Positions 53,501 through 61,589 of a stretch of DNA of 64,000 nt are shown one piece after another. The position numbers and the translations under genes are program-made. Source of the DNA: Devosia aquimaris (lineage in GTDB: Bacteria; Pseudomonadota; Alphaproteobacteria; Rhizobiales; Devosiaceae). The DNA lies in NCBI RefSeq assembly GCF_020169335.1, contig NZ_JAIEZN010000001.1:1629426-1693425 (forward strand), given 5' to 3'. Each line of letters begins with the position of its first letter. The first letter of the stretch is position 1. Under the pieces are notes generated by a model. That model made no database searches, had not been told where the DNA came from, and saw only the letters and a list, made by a program, of their open reading frames with translations.

Positions 53501-54004
53501 ATGACACTGCGCCGCCTTTCCCTGCTTTCCCTATTGTTGTCCCTGCTCTTCGCGCCCGCAGCCTGGGCTGATGGCAAGGCGGATTGGCGCGACTACGCCT
53601 GGCAGACCATTCGCCTCGCCGATTGCCGGGGCGACAGCAGAAGCGCCGTTTGCCCGCCCTACCACCAGAAGTGGGATTGGAAGCGCGACCAGTGGGTGGA
53701 CATTGCCCTGACCATCACCGGCACCAGGCTTGCACTCACCCAGACCCTGACCAACCGCGCCATCCGTGATGACGACCATGTCTGCGTCACCGTTGTGGTC
53801 GTCGATACCGCCGGCAAAGACATACTGGTTCACCACCAGAACTGGCAGATGGACCCCGGCCAGTCCCGCAGCGACCACTTTGCCTACACCTCAGCGCGCC
53901 TGCCCGATGCCGTGGCAATCCATATCGGCTCAAAACAATGCCGCCGGGGCGCCCATCAGGATGATGCTGTGCTCGCCAGGGTAGAAGCCGGAATCAAGCG
54001 CTGA
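53501..54004 (+). CDS. Unrecognised small exported protein
   Basis: The 167-residue product has a signal peptide (MTLRRLSLLSLLLSLLFAPAAWA). A beta-rich mature domain follows, with RLADCRGDSRSAVCPPYHQKWDWKRDQW and a C-terminal HIGSKQCRRGAHQDD. Three or four cysteines could form disulfides. ATG at 53501 begins the signal peptide; a longer frame from 53462 (GTG) is possible because neither start has a strong ribosome binding site. No family was recognised. It precedes the second cysteine peptidase gene by 141 bp. Confidence 0.65.
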   Translation: MTLRRLSLLSLLLSLLFAPAAWADGKADWRDYAWQTIRLADCRGDSRSAVCPPYHQKWDWKRDQWVDIALTITGTRLALTQTLTNRAIRDDDHVCVTVVVVDTAGKDILVHHQNWQMDPGQSRSDHFAYTSARLPDAVAIHIGSKQCRRGAHQDDAVLARVEAGIKR

Positions 54005-54145
54005 GCCGTTCTGGCCAAGTGCCTGATCTGCATGGTTAACCAGCCCGGAATCCATTCGATAAAACACGCATAAAAACTACGCGGCAGTTTTCGGACCGGC
54101 GCAAGTCGCCCCCCCTAACGTGATCTCCATCAGGGAGATTACACA

Positions 54146-54778
54146 ATGCCTTCGAGCAAAAAGGGACTGGGAGCGACACTGCTGGGCGCCATGCTGGTGC
54201 TGACCGCGCTGGCCGCCCCGACACTGGCGTTCGACATGACCAATGTTGCCTTTGTGCAGACCCGTGCTGGCGTCGCCAGCATCCCGGTCGGTCACGCCGA
54301 GTTCTGCCAGCAGCGCCCGCAGGAATGCGGTCCCAATGCCCAGCAGGTCTCCGCCGTATCGCTGACTGAGCCTCTCTGGCAGCAGTTGCTGACCGTCAAC
54401 GCCCAGGTCAACGCCGCCGTGGTGCCGGTTACCGACGAACAGCTCTACAAGGTCTCCGAGTTCTGGACCTATCCCAATGGCTACGGCGACTGCGAAGACT
54501 ATGCGCTCGAAAAGCGTCGCCAGCTGATCGACATGGGCTGGCCCGTCAGCACCCTGCTGATGACGGTCGTCAAGCAGCCCAATGGCGAGGGCCATGCCGT
54601 GCTCATGGTCCGCACCGACCGTGGTGACCTGGTTCTCGACAATCAGGTGGGCAGCGTCGATCTGTGGAATGCCACGCCCTACAAGTTCATCAAGCGCCAG
54701 TCCCAGGCCAATGCCGGCCAGTGGGTCGACATGATCGACGACCGCCAGGTTGTCGTCGCCACCGCCGCCATTCGCTAG
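54146..54778 (+). CDS. Transglutaminase-like cysteine peptidase (BTLCP), second copy
   Basis: The 210-residue product has a signal peptide (LLGAMLVLTALAAPTLA) and the BTLCP triad: cysteine in GYGDCEDYALEKRRQL, histidine in GEGHAVLMVRTDRGD, aspartate in LVLDNQ. The motif HAEFCQQRPQECG is typical of this branch. GGGAG lies nine nucleotides upstream of ATG 54146. It differs from the copy at 35.7-36.2 kb by a longer N-terminal half. A perfect 17-bp terminator hairpin follows. Confidence 0.92.
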   Translation: MPSSKKGLGATLLGAMLVLTALAAPTLAFDMTNVAFVQTRAGVASIPVGHAEFCQQRPQECGPNAQQVSAVSLTEPLWQQLLTVNAQVNAAVVPVTDEQLYKVSEFWTYPNGYGDCEDYALEKRRQLIDMGWPVSTLLMTVVKQPNGEGHAVLMVRTDRGDLVLDNQVGSVDLWNATPYKFIKRQSQANAGQWVDMIDDRQVVVATAAIR

Positions 54779-54830
54779 CGCTTGCCAGTTCCGGATCCCG
54801 CCAAAGTCCAACCCTGATAGGGATCTGAAG

Positions 54831-54867
54831 AGCAAGGCCGGTGTCGCGCTGCGACACCGGCCTTGCT
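54831..54867. terminator. Bidirectional terminator hairpin
   Basis: AGCAAGGCCGGTGTCGC and its exact reverse complement form a 17-bp stem around GCT. It lies between the cysteine peptidase gene and the convergent small membrane protein gene. U-tracts are weak on both sides. Confidence 0.75.
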
Positions 54868-54900
54868 GTATTGGTCAGTCAGTGGACAGCGTCCCTGCCC

Positions 54901-55221
54901 TTATGGGCGGATCGCCACATAGGCGCCCAGGAACAGCAGGCCCGTAATGAAGGCCCAGCCGAAAGCAACAATCGCCGAGACCAGCGCCGAGGTCATCGAC
55001 AGCGTGCCATTGTCCTCGTGCCGCCAGCCGATCTGCAGCATGATATAGGGCCCGCACACAAAGCTCATCGCCAGATTGCCCAGCGATCCCAGGAAGGTTT
55101 CGCCGTCATAGCGCAGCACAGCCGGCTGGCCGGCGCGCCATTGATAGAGATGCGTCGCCGCGCCAGCGATGCACAGCCCAACCCCGATCAGGAACGCCGC
55201 CAGCAAAAGTTCCGTGGTCAC
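54901..55221 (-). CDS. Small three-pass membrane protein
   Basis: The 106-residue product has three membrane segments (LLLAAFLIGVGLCIAGAATHL, LGNLAMSFVCGPYIMLQIGW and SAIVAFGWAFITGLLFLGAYV) separated by short loops. GTG at 55221 follows an AGGGGG element and begins the first helix region; a longer frame lacks support. It is conserved-looking but no family was recognised. It diverges from an anchored protein gene at 55.3 kb. Confidence 0.7.
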   Translation of the reverse strand: MTTELLLAAFLIGVGLCIAGAATHLYQWRAGQPAVLRYDGETFLGSLGNLAMSFVCGPYIMLQIGWRHEDNGTLSMTSALVSAIVAFGWAFITGLLFLGAYVAIRP

Positions 55222-55339
55222 ACTGCCCCCTGTCGGCGCCCTTGTGTGGTGCGGCGCCGTATTTGTTAACCCTTCATTAAGCATATTGACCCCTCACTGC
55301 GGTGTCACTCTCCGTCTCCGATACTGGTTAACACCGGCC

Positions 55340-56017
55340 ATGAGCACGCCTTCCGCCCCTGTTCGGGCGCGTCACGACCATTCGGGCCTGGCCTATAACC
55401 TGGCCGGCATCGCCGTGCTGGTGGGCTTGTTGTCGGTTGGGGCGGCCTATCTGGTGGACGAACTGGGCCGCGCCACGACGCTGCCCAGGCCGGCGCTGAC
55501 CGATGGCGAGCCGGTCACCCAGACCATCGCCGGGCGCGAATTGCACATCCCGACGCGCTGGTTCCGCTATGGCGAGCAGATTCGGGACGGCTTCACCAAC
55601 CAGATTGACCTCAAGGTGGTCCTGACGGCGGCAGACGGGGTCACGCCGCTGCCGGTGGACGTTACCCTGCTGCCGCGCAGCCGCGCCAGCACTAGCGCCA
55701 GCCTACTCGACCGGGTCTATCTGCACCAGTTTGGTGAGGCGACATTGTCAGGCGTGCCGGGCCTGGTGGGCAAGCCCATGCAGCAGTCCGAAGGCTATCG
55801 GAGCGAAAGCATCTGGTATGATGCCATCTCGCCCAATCCCTTTGTCGCCAAATGCATGGATGCGGTGGAGGCAGACCAGGCCCGCCAATGCGTGCGGACC
55901 GTCTATCTGCCCAGCGGCATTGCCGCCGTCTATGCGTTCGACGCCACGGTTCTGCAATCGTGGCGTCAGTTCGATACCGAAATGGAGCGCTGGCTCAAAC
56001 CGATCGGCGCCTGGTAG
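55340..56017 (+). CDS. Unrecognised membrane-anchored periplasmic protein
   Basis: The 225-residue product has one N-terminal membrane anchor (LAYNLAGIAVLVGLLSVGAAYLV) followed by a beta-rich domain. That domain contains IAGRELHIPTRWFRYGEQIRDGFTNQIDLKV, LLDRVYLHQFGEATLSGVPGLVG and a Cys pair (FVAKCMDAVEADQARQCVRTVYL) that could form a disulfide. ATG at 55340 precedes the anchor; an upstream frame is not supported. Similar proteins appear in alphaproteobacterial genomes without assigned function. Confidence 0.75.
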   Translation: MSTPSAPVRARHDHSGLAYNLAGIAVLVGLLSVGAAYLVDELGRATTLPRPALTDGEPVTQTIAGRELHIPTRWFRYGEQIRDGFTNQIDLKVVLTAADGVTPLPVDVTLLPRSRASTSASLLDRVYLHQFGEATLSGVPGLVGKPMQQSEGYRSESIWYDAISPNPFVAKCMDAVEADQARQCVRTVYLPSGIAAVYAFDATVLQSWRQFDTEMERWLKPIGAW

Positions 56018-56024
56018 CGGGAAA

Positions 56025-56249
56025 TCAGTCGATATCGTCCAGGTCGATATCCAGAATCGACATGTTGAAGATGTAGGACTTGTCGCCGTCCTCATCGTCG
56101 GCATGGATCAGGCCGATCGATTCATCGCCGATGAACACTTCCACCGAGTCGTCGAGCTTGGCGCGCGGGCGCACGTCGATGTTCTTGTTGTTGAACTTCA
56201 CCTGCAGGAACTTCTGCAGCTTGAGGATCTCGGGTTGTTTCACTGTCAC
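56025..56249 (-). CDS. DUF3126 family protein
   Basis: The 74-residue acidic product contains LQKFLQVKFNNKNIDVRPRAKLDDSVEVFIGDESIGLIHADDEDGDKSYIFNMSILDIDL, the compact DUF3126 fold. The start is GTG at 56249, with AGGA upstream. It lies downstream of cysE on the same strand, an adjacency seen repeatedly in Hyphomicrobiales. Function is unknown. Confidence 0.9.
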   Translation of the reverse strand: MTVKQPEILKLQKFLQVKFNNKNIDVRPRAKLDDSVEVFIGDESIGLIHADDEDGDKSYIFNMSILDIDLDDID

Positions 56250-56357
56250 ATGTCCTGCTGTTTGCGTTGAGCCGGCAATCTAGTCACCGCCAGCGCCCGC
56301 ACAACCCCCGAAATCAGCCATTTTAGCGGTGACAACGCGCAGTGCTGGCTTGCGGCC

Positions 56358-57185
56358 TCAGCCGTTCATGTCGTGGACCAGCACCATCTGGTCCATTACC
56401 AGCGCCGGTTGCGCGCAGCCGGCTTCCCCGATCACCTTGGCCGGAACGCCGGCAACGGTCATGCGCGGGGGCACTTCCTTGAGCACCACCGAACCCGCAC
56501 CAATGCGCGAGCAATCGCCCACCTTGATATTGCCCAGCACCTTGGCGCCCGCACCAATCAGCACGCCATTGCCGATCTTGGGGTGGCGGTCCTGGTCGGA
56601 CTTGCCGGTGCCGCCCAGCGTCACGCCCTGCAGCATGGAGACATTGTCGCCCACCACCGCCGTCTCACCGATCACCAGCCCCGTGCCATGGTCGAGCATG
56701 ATGCCCTTGCCCATGGGCACGGCGGGATTGATGTCGACCTGGAAGACCAGGCTCGAGCGGCTCTGCAGATAGAGCGCAAAATCCCGCCGCCCAGCCTTGT
56801 AAAGCGCATGGGCGAAGCGATGGGTCTGGATGGCCTGATAGCCCTTGAAGAACAGCAGTGGCTCCACTGCCCGGTGGCAGGCAGGGTCGCGTTCCAGCGT
56901 CGCCGCCAGGTCCACGCGCGCCACGGCGCCGATTTCGGGATTGTCAGCCAGGATATCCGCAAAGGCCTGGCGGATGAGATCGGCAGAGACATCTTCGTGG
57001 TGCAGCCGTGCACCCAGTCGATGCGCCAGCGCCTGCTCAAAGCTGTCGTGATTGAGAATCGCCGACACGGCCAGATTGGTCAGCGACGGCTCGTTGCTCA
57101 CAATCTGCTGCGCGCCGGCGCGTACGGCCTCCCAGACGGGATCAACCGACTGCAGCTTGACGGGGGTCTTTGCCTGGGTGGTCAT
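56358..57185 (-). CDS. cysE: Serine O-acetyltransferase
   Basis: The 275-residue product makes O-acetylserine from serine and acetyl-CoA, the first step of cysteine synthesis. The N-terminal helical domain contains DPACHRAVEPLLFFKGYQAIQTHRFAHALY. The left-handed beta-helix has INPAVPMGKGIMLDHGTGLVIGETAVVGDNVSMLQGVTLGG, whose histidine is catalytic, and GAGSVVLKEVPPRMTVAGVPAKVIG. Length is typical of CysE. DUF3126 follows 108 bp downstream. Confidence 0.95.
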   Translation of the reverse strand: MTTQAKTPVKLQSVDPVWEAVRAGAQQIVSNEPSLTNLAVSAILNHDSFEQALAHRLGARLHHEDVSADLIRQAFADILADNPEIGAVARVDLAATLERDPACHRAVEPLLFFKGYQAIQTHRFAHALYKAGRRDFALYLQSRSSLVFQVDINPAVPMGKGIMLDHGTGLVIGETAVVGDNVSMLQGVTLGGTGKSDQDRHPKIGNGVLIGAGAKVLGNIKVGDCSRIGAGSVVLKEVPPRMTVAGVPAKVIGEAGCAQPALVMDQMVLVHDMNG

Positions 57186-57264
57186 GTCTGGCCTCTGCCG
57201 TATCGTAGGCAGACGATATAGGCCATTTTCATCGCCGTTTCAAAGGTCCGGCGATGCGATTGGT

Positions 57265-58035
57265 TCACGAAACGCTGTGCGCGGCGAAGGTCTTGCTCAA
57301 AAAGGCCAGCGCAGCAGCCTTGAAGGCCTTGTCGCCAGTGGCCCGCATATGGTCGCGCTTGGGGATGACGAAGGCCTCGCCATGCGGCAGCAGCTCGGCC
57401 AGTGGCTCGGGTGCCCCGGCCATGACATCGGCCTCCCCCACAGCGACCAGCACCGGCACTTCGATGCGCCGCACATCGGCCCGCGCCATGGGGTCGCGCG
57501 AGGTTTCCATGCAGGCCGCCAGCGCCTCGCGGTCAGCGCCGGTGTGCTCGGCGAAGATGCGGAACTGGCGTGCCGTGGGATGGGTCAGCCCATCCAGCGA
57601 CGGCGCCCGCAGACCGGCGATGATGTCATTGCCGTCGCTCAGACCATTGATGAGATTGAGACCCATGCCGCCAAAGATGGCGCAGGCCACGCGATCCTCA
57701 TGCGCATAGGCGGCAAAGGCAGCGATGCGGGCGCCCATCGAATAACCCAGCAGCGCCGCCCGGGTGATTCCCAGATGGTCGAGCAGCGCAACGGCGTCCT
57801 CGGCCATCGACTGGGGATGATAGCGCTCGGGATCGTAGGGTTTTTCCGAGCCTCCGTGGCCGCGGTTGTCCAGCGTTATGGCCGTGTAGCCTGCCCCCAC
57901 CAGCGTCTCCACCCATCCGGTGTCGATCCAGTTGACCTGTCCGCTCGAGGCAAAGCCATGGATGCACAGCACCGGTGGCCCATTGCCCGCAGCCTCATAG
58001 GCCAGGGTCAATCCGTCAGACTGGAAGGTGGGCAT
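57265..58035 (-). CDS. Alpha/beta hydrolase
   Basis: The 256-residue product has the alpha/beta-hydrolase fold. It shows CIHGFASSG, TLDNRGHGGSEKP, the nucleophile elbow LLGYSMGAR (serine), the acid in VGEADVMAG and the histidine in IPKRDHMRA. The substrate cannot be predicted. ATG at 58035 was chosen because GGAG lies six nucleotides upstream; ATG at 58047 overlaps that site. It diverges from a zinc-finger gene at 58.2 kb. Confidence 0.88.
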   Translation of the reverse strand: MPTFQSDGLTLAYEAAGNGPPVLCIHGFASSGQVNWIDTGWVETLVGAGYTAITLDNRGHGGSEKPYDPERYHPQSMAEDAVALLDHLGITRAALLGYSMGARIAAFAAYAHEDRVACAIFGGMGLNLINGLSDGNDIIAGLRAPSLDGLTHPTARQFRIFAEHTGADREALAACMETSRDPMARADVRRIEVPVLVAVGEADVMAGAPEPLAELLPHGEAFVIPKRDHMRATGDKAFKAAALAFLSKTFAAHSVS

Positions 58036-58184
58036 GACTTTCTCCATCGGCAGGCGGCTGATCGGAGCCTGTGTGCGCGGGAATGCCGCGACAAATCAAT
58101 ACCTGATTGCCCGCGCAAGCCTTCCCTTGCCTCAGGCCTTGGAATAAGGTCCGGCCAAATCAACACCGCACCGGGTTCTTTTCG

Positions 58185-58430
58185 ATGGCACACGGCACCA
58201 CGCCACACTTCCACAATACCGAAGGTCTTCGCCGGATCGAGGTTGGCTCCAGGGAATTCCAGTGCATCGGCGCCTTGCCGCCCTTCGATCACCCCCATGT
58301 CTTTCTCGACATGGGCACCGATGACGAGATCATCTGCCCCTATTGCTCGACGCATTACGTGTTCAACTCGCGCCTTGCCGCCGGCACCTGCAGCCCCGCT
58401 TCGGCTCTCTACACCGCCACTGCCGCCTAA
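58185..58430 (+). CDS. CHCC zinc-finger domain protein
   Basis: The 81-residue product has a zinc site of one Cys, one His and two Cys in EFQCIG ... HPHVFLDMG ... ICPYCSTHYVF, matching the zf-CHCC family related to the NDUFS6 subunit of complex I. In alphaproteobacteria the protein is usually a stand-alone accessory of NADH dehydrogenase. ATG at 58185 was chosen at the family start; no strong ribosome binding site is visible. The FAD monooxygenase gene begins nine bases downstream, so they are co-transcribed. Confidence 0.85.
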   Translation: MAHGTTPHFHNTEGLRRIEVGSREFQCIGALPPFDHPHVFLDMGTDDEIICPYCSTHYVFNSRLAAGTCSPASALYTATAA

Positions 58431-58439
58431 GGGCCTGCC

Positions 58440-59639
58440 ATGCCGGACACCGGCCAAAGCTTCTTCATCGCAGGCGCGGGCATCAGCGGTCTGACGCTGG
58501 CGCTCGCCCTGGCCCAGCGTGGCGCGCGCGTCACCGTGCTGGAGCGCAATGAGCGCATTTCCGAGTTTGGCGCCGGACTGCAGATCAGCCCCAACGCCCG
58601 ACGCGTGCTGGACCGGCTCGGGCTGGATGCCGCCGTCGCCGGCTGCAGCCTCGAGCCCACGGGCATCGACCTCTTTCCTCGACTTGCCAACACGCCGCTG
58701 ACCACGCTTGCCCTCGGCCCGGCGATGCGCAGCCGCTTTGGCGCCCCCTATGTGGTCATGCATCGCGCTGACCTGGTCGAAACGCTCTACGAGGCTGCCC
58801 GGCGTGTCAGCGCCATCAATGTGCTGTTCGGCGTGCGCCAGTGGGACGTTGTCTCGCATACGCGAGGCGTTACCGTTTCCATCGACACGGCCGAAGGCGA
58901 GGCCCGCACCAGCCGCGGCAAGGCCTTCATTGGCGCCGATGGCGTCCATTCACAGACGCGCCGCCAGGTGCTTGAGGGCCCCGATGCCCGCTTTGGCAAT
59001 CGCGTCGCCTGGCGCACGCTGCTGCCCTTCGATGCGGTGCGCGATCACTTGGCGCTCGATCGGGTCACGGTTCTGTTTGCACCCGACCACCATGTCGTCT
59101 GCTACCCCCTGCCGCACCGCCAGCAGGTCAATATCGCCCTGTTTGCCCGCGGCCCGTCCGGCGCCGCCAAGACGGACACTGCTCCGATCCTGCCCAAGGG
59201 CCAACCGATCAGTCCGCGGCTAGCGGCCCTTCTCGCCGCCGCGGGCAACAGCTGGACCGCCTGGCCACTCTATACGGTCACCACGCCCGTCTGGCACCGC
59301 GGCCATATCGGCCTGATTGGCGACGCTGCCCATGCCATGGTCCCCTTCCAGGCCCAGGGGGCCGCAATGGGTATCGAGGACGCCGCAGTGCTGGCGCCCC
59401 TGCTGGTCGACAGCGACTCGGCAGAGACGGCCTTTGCCCGCTATGCCGAAGTGCGCCAGCCGCGCGTCGGCCGCGTCGCTCGCACCAGCCTCAACAATGG
59501 CCGCATTTTCCACCTGTCCTGGCCGATGAGCCTGGCGCGCGATTCTGTCATTGCCGCCCAGGGGCCGAATGCGCATCTCGATCGCCTGTCCTGGCTCTAT
59601 GGACACGATGCTCAGGCTGCGAGCGGCGCAACGCACTAA
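58440..59639 (+). CDS. FAD-dependent monooxygenase (salicylate hydroxylase-like)
   Basis: The 399-residue product has the FAD-binding FIAGAGISGLTLALALAQRGARVTVLER, the DG motif in FIGADGVHSQTRRQV, and the GD motif GLIGDAAHAMVPFQAQGAAMGIEDAAVL. These define class A flavin monooxygenases. ISEFGAGLQISPNARRVLDRLGL is typical of the salicylate and 3-hydroxybenzoate hydroxylase branch. The substrate is unknown. It follows the zinc-finger gene by nine bases. Confidence 0.9.
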   Translation: MPDTGQSFFIAGAGISGLTLALALAQRGARVTVLERNERISEFGAGLQISPNARRVLDRLGLDAAVAGCSLEPTGIDLFPRLANTPLTTLALGPAMRSRFGAPYVVMHRADLVETLYEAARRVSAINVLFGVRQWDVVSHTRGVTVSIDTAEGEARTSRGKAFIGADGVHSQTRRQVLEGPDARFGNRVAWRTLLPFDAVRDHLALDRVTVLFAPDHHVVCYPLPHRQQVNIALFARGPSGAAKTDTAPILPKGQPISPRLAALLAAAGNSWTAWPLYTVTTPVWHRGHIGLIGDAAHAMVPFQAQGAAMGIEDAAVLAPLLVDSDSAETAFARYAEVRQPRVGRVARTSLNNGRIFHLSWPMSLARDSVIAAQGPNAHLDRLSWLYGHDAQAASGATH

Positions 59640-59785
59640 ATGTCTGACCAGGCGCGCAGTTTGTGGCGTCGATGCGCCGCAGCCCCTGCTCAATTGACCC
59701 TTCGGCCTTGCTTTGGCTGCAAGGCATGTGTCAACTGCGCGACACATCCACGGGCTCACCAGCGACAAGAACACAAGCACCAAGT

Positions 59786-61129
59786 ATGCAAGCATCGACC
59801 CGCTCACGGCTGACCCTCGCCTGCATCCTGGTGACAGTTCTGCTCGACATGATCGGGGTGGGCATCATCGTTCCGGTGCTGCCCGAACTGCTCGAGGACC
59901 TGACCGGCGGCAGCGTCGCCGATGCCGCCGTGATCGGCGGCTATCTGGTCTTTGTCTATGCCTTCATGCAGTTCGTCTTCTCGCCGGTGCTGGGCAATCT
60001 GTCCGACCGCTTCGGTCGCCGTCCCGTCCTGTTGCTGTCCCTGGTCGGGCTCACCTTTGACTATCTGATGATGTCGATCGCCCCGGTGGTCTGGTATCTG
60101 TTCATAGGTCGCTTCATTGCCGGCATCGCCGGCGCCGCCCTGGCCACGGCCACAGCCTATATGGCCGACATCACCCCGCCGCATAAGCGAACCCATCGCT
60201 TTGGCCTCATTGGCGCCGCGTTTGGCCTGGGCTTCATCATCGGCCCCGTCCTTGGCGGTGAGCTGGGCGAGTTCGGCCCGCGCGTTCCCTTCTACGCGGC
60301 AGCAGCACTGGCCTTCGCCAATTTCCTGTTTGGCCTGCTTGTCCTGCCAGAAAGTCTGCCCCGGGATTCGCGGCGCAAGTTCGATATTCGCCGCGCCAAC
60401 CCCTTCGGCGCCGTACTGGCCCTGCGCAAATATCCTGCCGTTCTCTGGCTGCTTGTGGTGCTGTTCTTCCTTCAGCTGGCAACGCAGGCGCTGCCCACCA
60501 TCTTCAGCTATTTCACGGTGGAGGTGTTCAACTTCACCTCCTCCTCGATTGGCCGCACGCTTGGCGCCTTCGGTATTGGCTTCGCCTTCAGCCAGGCTGT
60601 CCTGGCCGGGCCCTTGTCCAAGGGCATTGGCGAGCCGGCAGTCGGCATTATCGGCCTGTTGTTCGCTACGACCGCCTTCGCGGGCATCGCGTTTTCGGCA
60701 GATGTCTACCAGCTCTATCTCTTCATTGCCGTCGGCACGGTGAGCGGCGTCGCCCCGCCCGCCATCAACGGCGTGCTCTCGCGCCAGGTACCCGACAACA
60801 GCCAGGGCGAACTGCAGGGGGCCGTCAACGCAGCCAGTTCGCTCGCCACGATCATCGGGCCGCTCGCGGCTACGCAGATCTTCTCCTACTATTCCAGCGG
60901 CCCCGAGACCGGTCATTACTTCCCCGGCGCGCCGTTCATCGCCTGTGCCTTTGCGGTGGTGATGTCGCTGATTGTTTTCGGCGTGGCCGCCTGGCGCTTC
61001 GAGCTGAGCCATCGCCCCAGCCTGGCCGACCATCCGCACGTGCCCGAGACGCCGCAGCCCGGCCAGGTCAGAGTGGCTCCCATTGATGAAGACGACGATG
61101 ACAGCAATCCGGATTCGACCCGCCACTGA
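59786..61129 (+). CDS. MFS transporter, TCR/Tet family
   Basis: The 447-residue product has about 12 membrane segments. Motif A reads LGNLSDRFGRRPVLLLSLVG, and ITPPHKRTHRFGLIGAAFGLGFIIGPVLGG is the antiporter motif C region of the TetA-like drug:H+ antiporter family. The C-terminus is hydrophilic and acidic. It probably exports a small hydrophobic compound, but tetracycline specificity cannot be claimed. ATG at 59786 has no strong ribosome binding site. Its 3' end overlaps the GNAT gene by 32 bp. Confidence 0.9.
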   Translation: MQASTRSRLTLACILVTVLLDMIGVGIIVPVLPELLEDLTGGSVADAAVIGGYLVFVYAFMQFVFSPVLGNLSDRFGRRPVLLLSLVGLTFDYLMMSIAPVVWYLFIGRFIAGIAGAALATATAYMADITPPHKRTHRFGLIGAAFGLGFIIGPVLGGELGEFGPRVPFYAAAALAFANFLFGLLVLPESLPRDSRRKFDIRRANPFGAVLALRKYPAVLWLLVVLFFLQLATQALPTIFSYFTVEVFNFTSSSIGRTLGAFGIGFAFSQAVLAGPLSKGIGEPAVGIIGLLFATTAFAGIAFSADVYQLYLFIAVGTVSGVAPPAINGVLSRQVPDNSQGELQGAVNAASSLATIIGPLAATQIFSYYSSGPETGHYFPGAPFIACAFAVVMSLIVFGVAAWRFELSHRPSLADHPHVPETPQPGQVRVAPIDEDDDDSNPDSTRH

Positions 61130-61589
61130 CGCCGACCACGATGCCATTCTGGCCATCGTCACGCCTGTGCTGGCCGCCGGCGAAACCTATGTCATTGAGC
61201 GCGATCTGGATCCGGCCGGCATCACCGCCTACTGGTTTGCCGCCAATCATGAAGTCTTTGTGGCCGAGAGCGACGGCGATATCCTGGGCACCTACTACAT
61301 CATGCCCAACCAGCGCGGCGGCGGCGCCCATGTTGCCAACTGCGGCTACATGACAGCGGCAAGCGCCCAGGGAAAGGGCGTTGCCCGGGCCATGTGCGCC
61401 CATTCACTCGATCACGCCCGTGCGCGGGGCTTTCGTGCGATGCAGTTCAACCATGTGGTGTCGAGCAATACCCGCGCCGTGGCCCTGTGGCAGGCCATGG
61501 GCTTTGACATCGTCGGCACCCTGCCCCAGGCCTTCAATCACCCCGTCCACGGCTATGTGGACAGCTATGTGATGTTCCGCGCCTTGTGA
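61098..61589 (+). CDS. GNAT-family N-acetyltransferase
   Basis: The 163-residue product has the GNAT core: IRIRPATDADHDAILAIV, the acetyl-CoA loop TAASAQGKGVARAMCAHSL (Q/RxxGxG/A) and NTRAVALWQAMGFDIVGTLPQAF. It acetylates an unknown amine. Starts at 61086 and 61098 are both possible; 61098 begins the conserved fold. The gene overlaps the MFS gene upstream and the convergent ClC gene by 25 bp. Confidence 0.88.
   Translation: MTAIRIRPATDADHDAILAIVTPVLAAGETYVIERDLDPAGITAYWFAANHEVFVAESDGDILGTYYIMPNQRGGGAHVANCGYMTAASAQGKGVARAMCAHSLDHARARGFRAMQFNHVVSSNTRAVALWQAMGFDIVGTLPQAFNHPVHGYVDSYVMFRAL

Noticed and set aside
59786..61129. Calling the MFS gene a tetracycline-resistance determinant
   Set aside because: Only family-level motifs of the TCR/Tet group are visible; drug specificity cannot be read from the sequence.
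59804..61162. A 452-codon minus-strand frame
   Set aside because: It is antisense to the MFS transporter gene and consists of Gly/Glu/Gln-rich sequence mirroring membrane codons.
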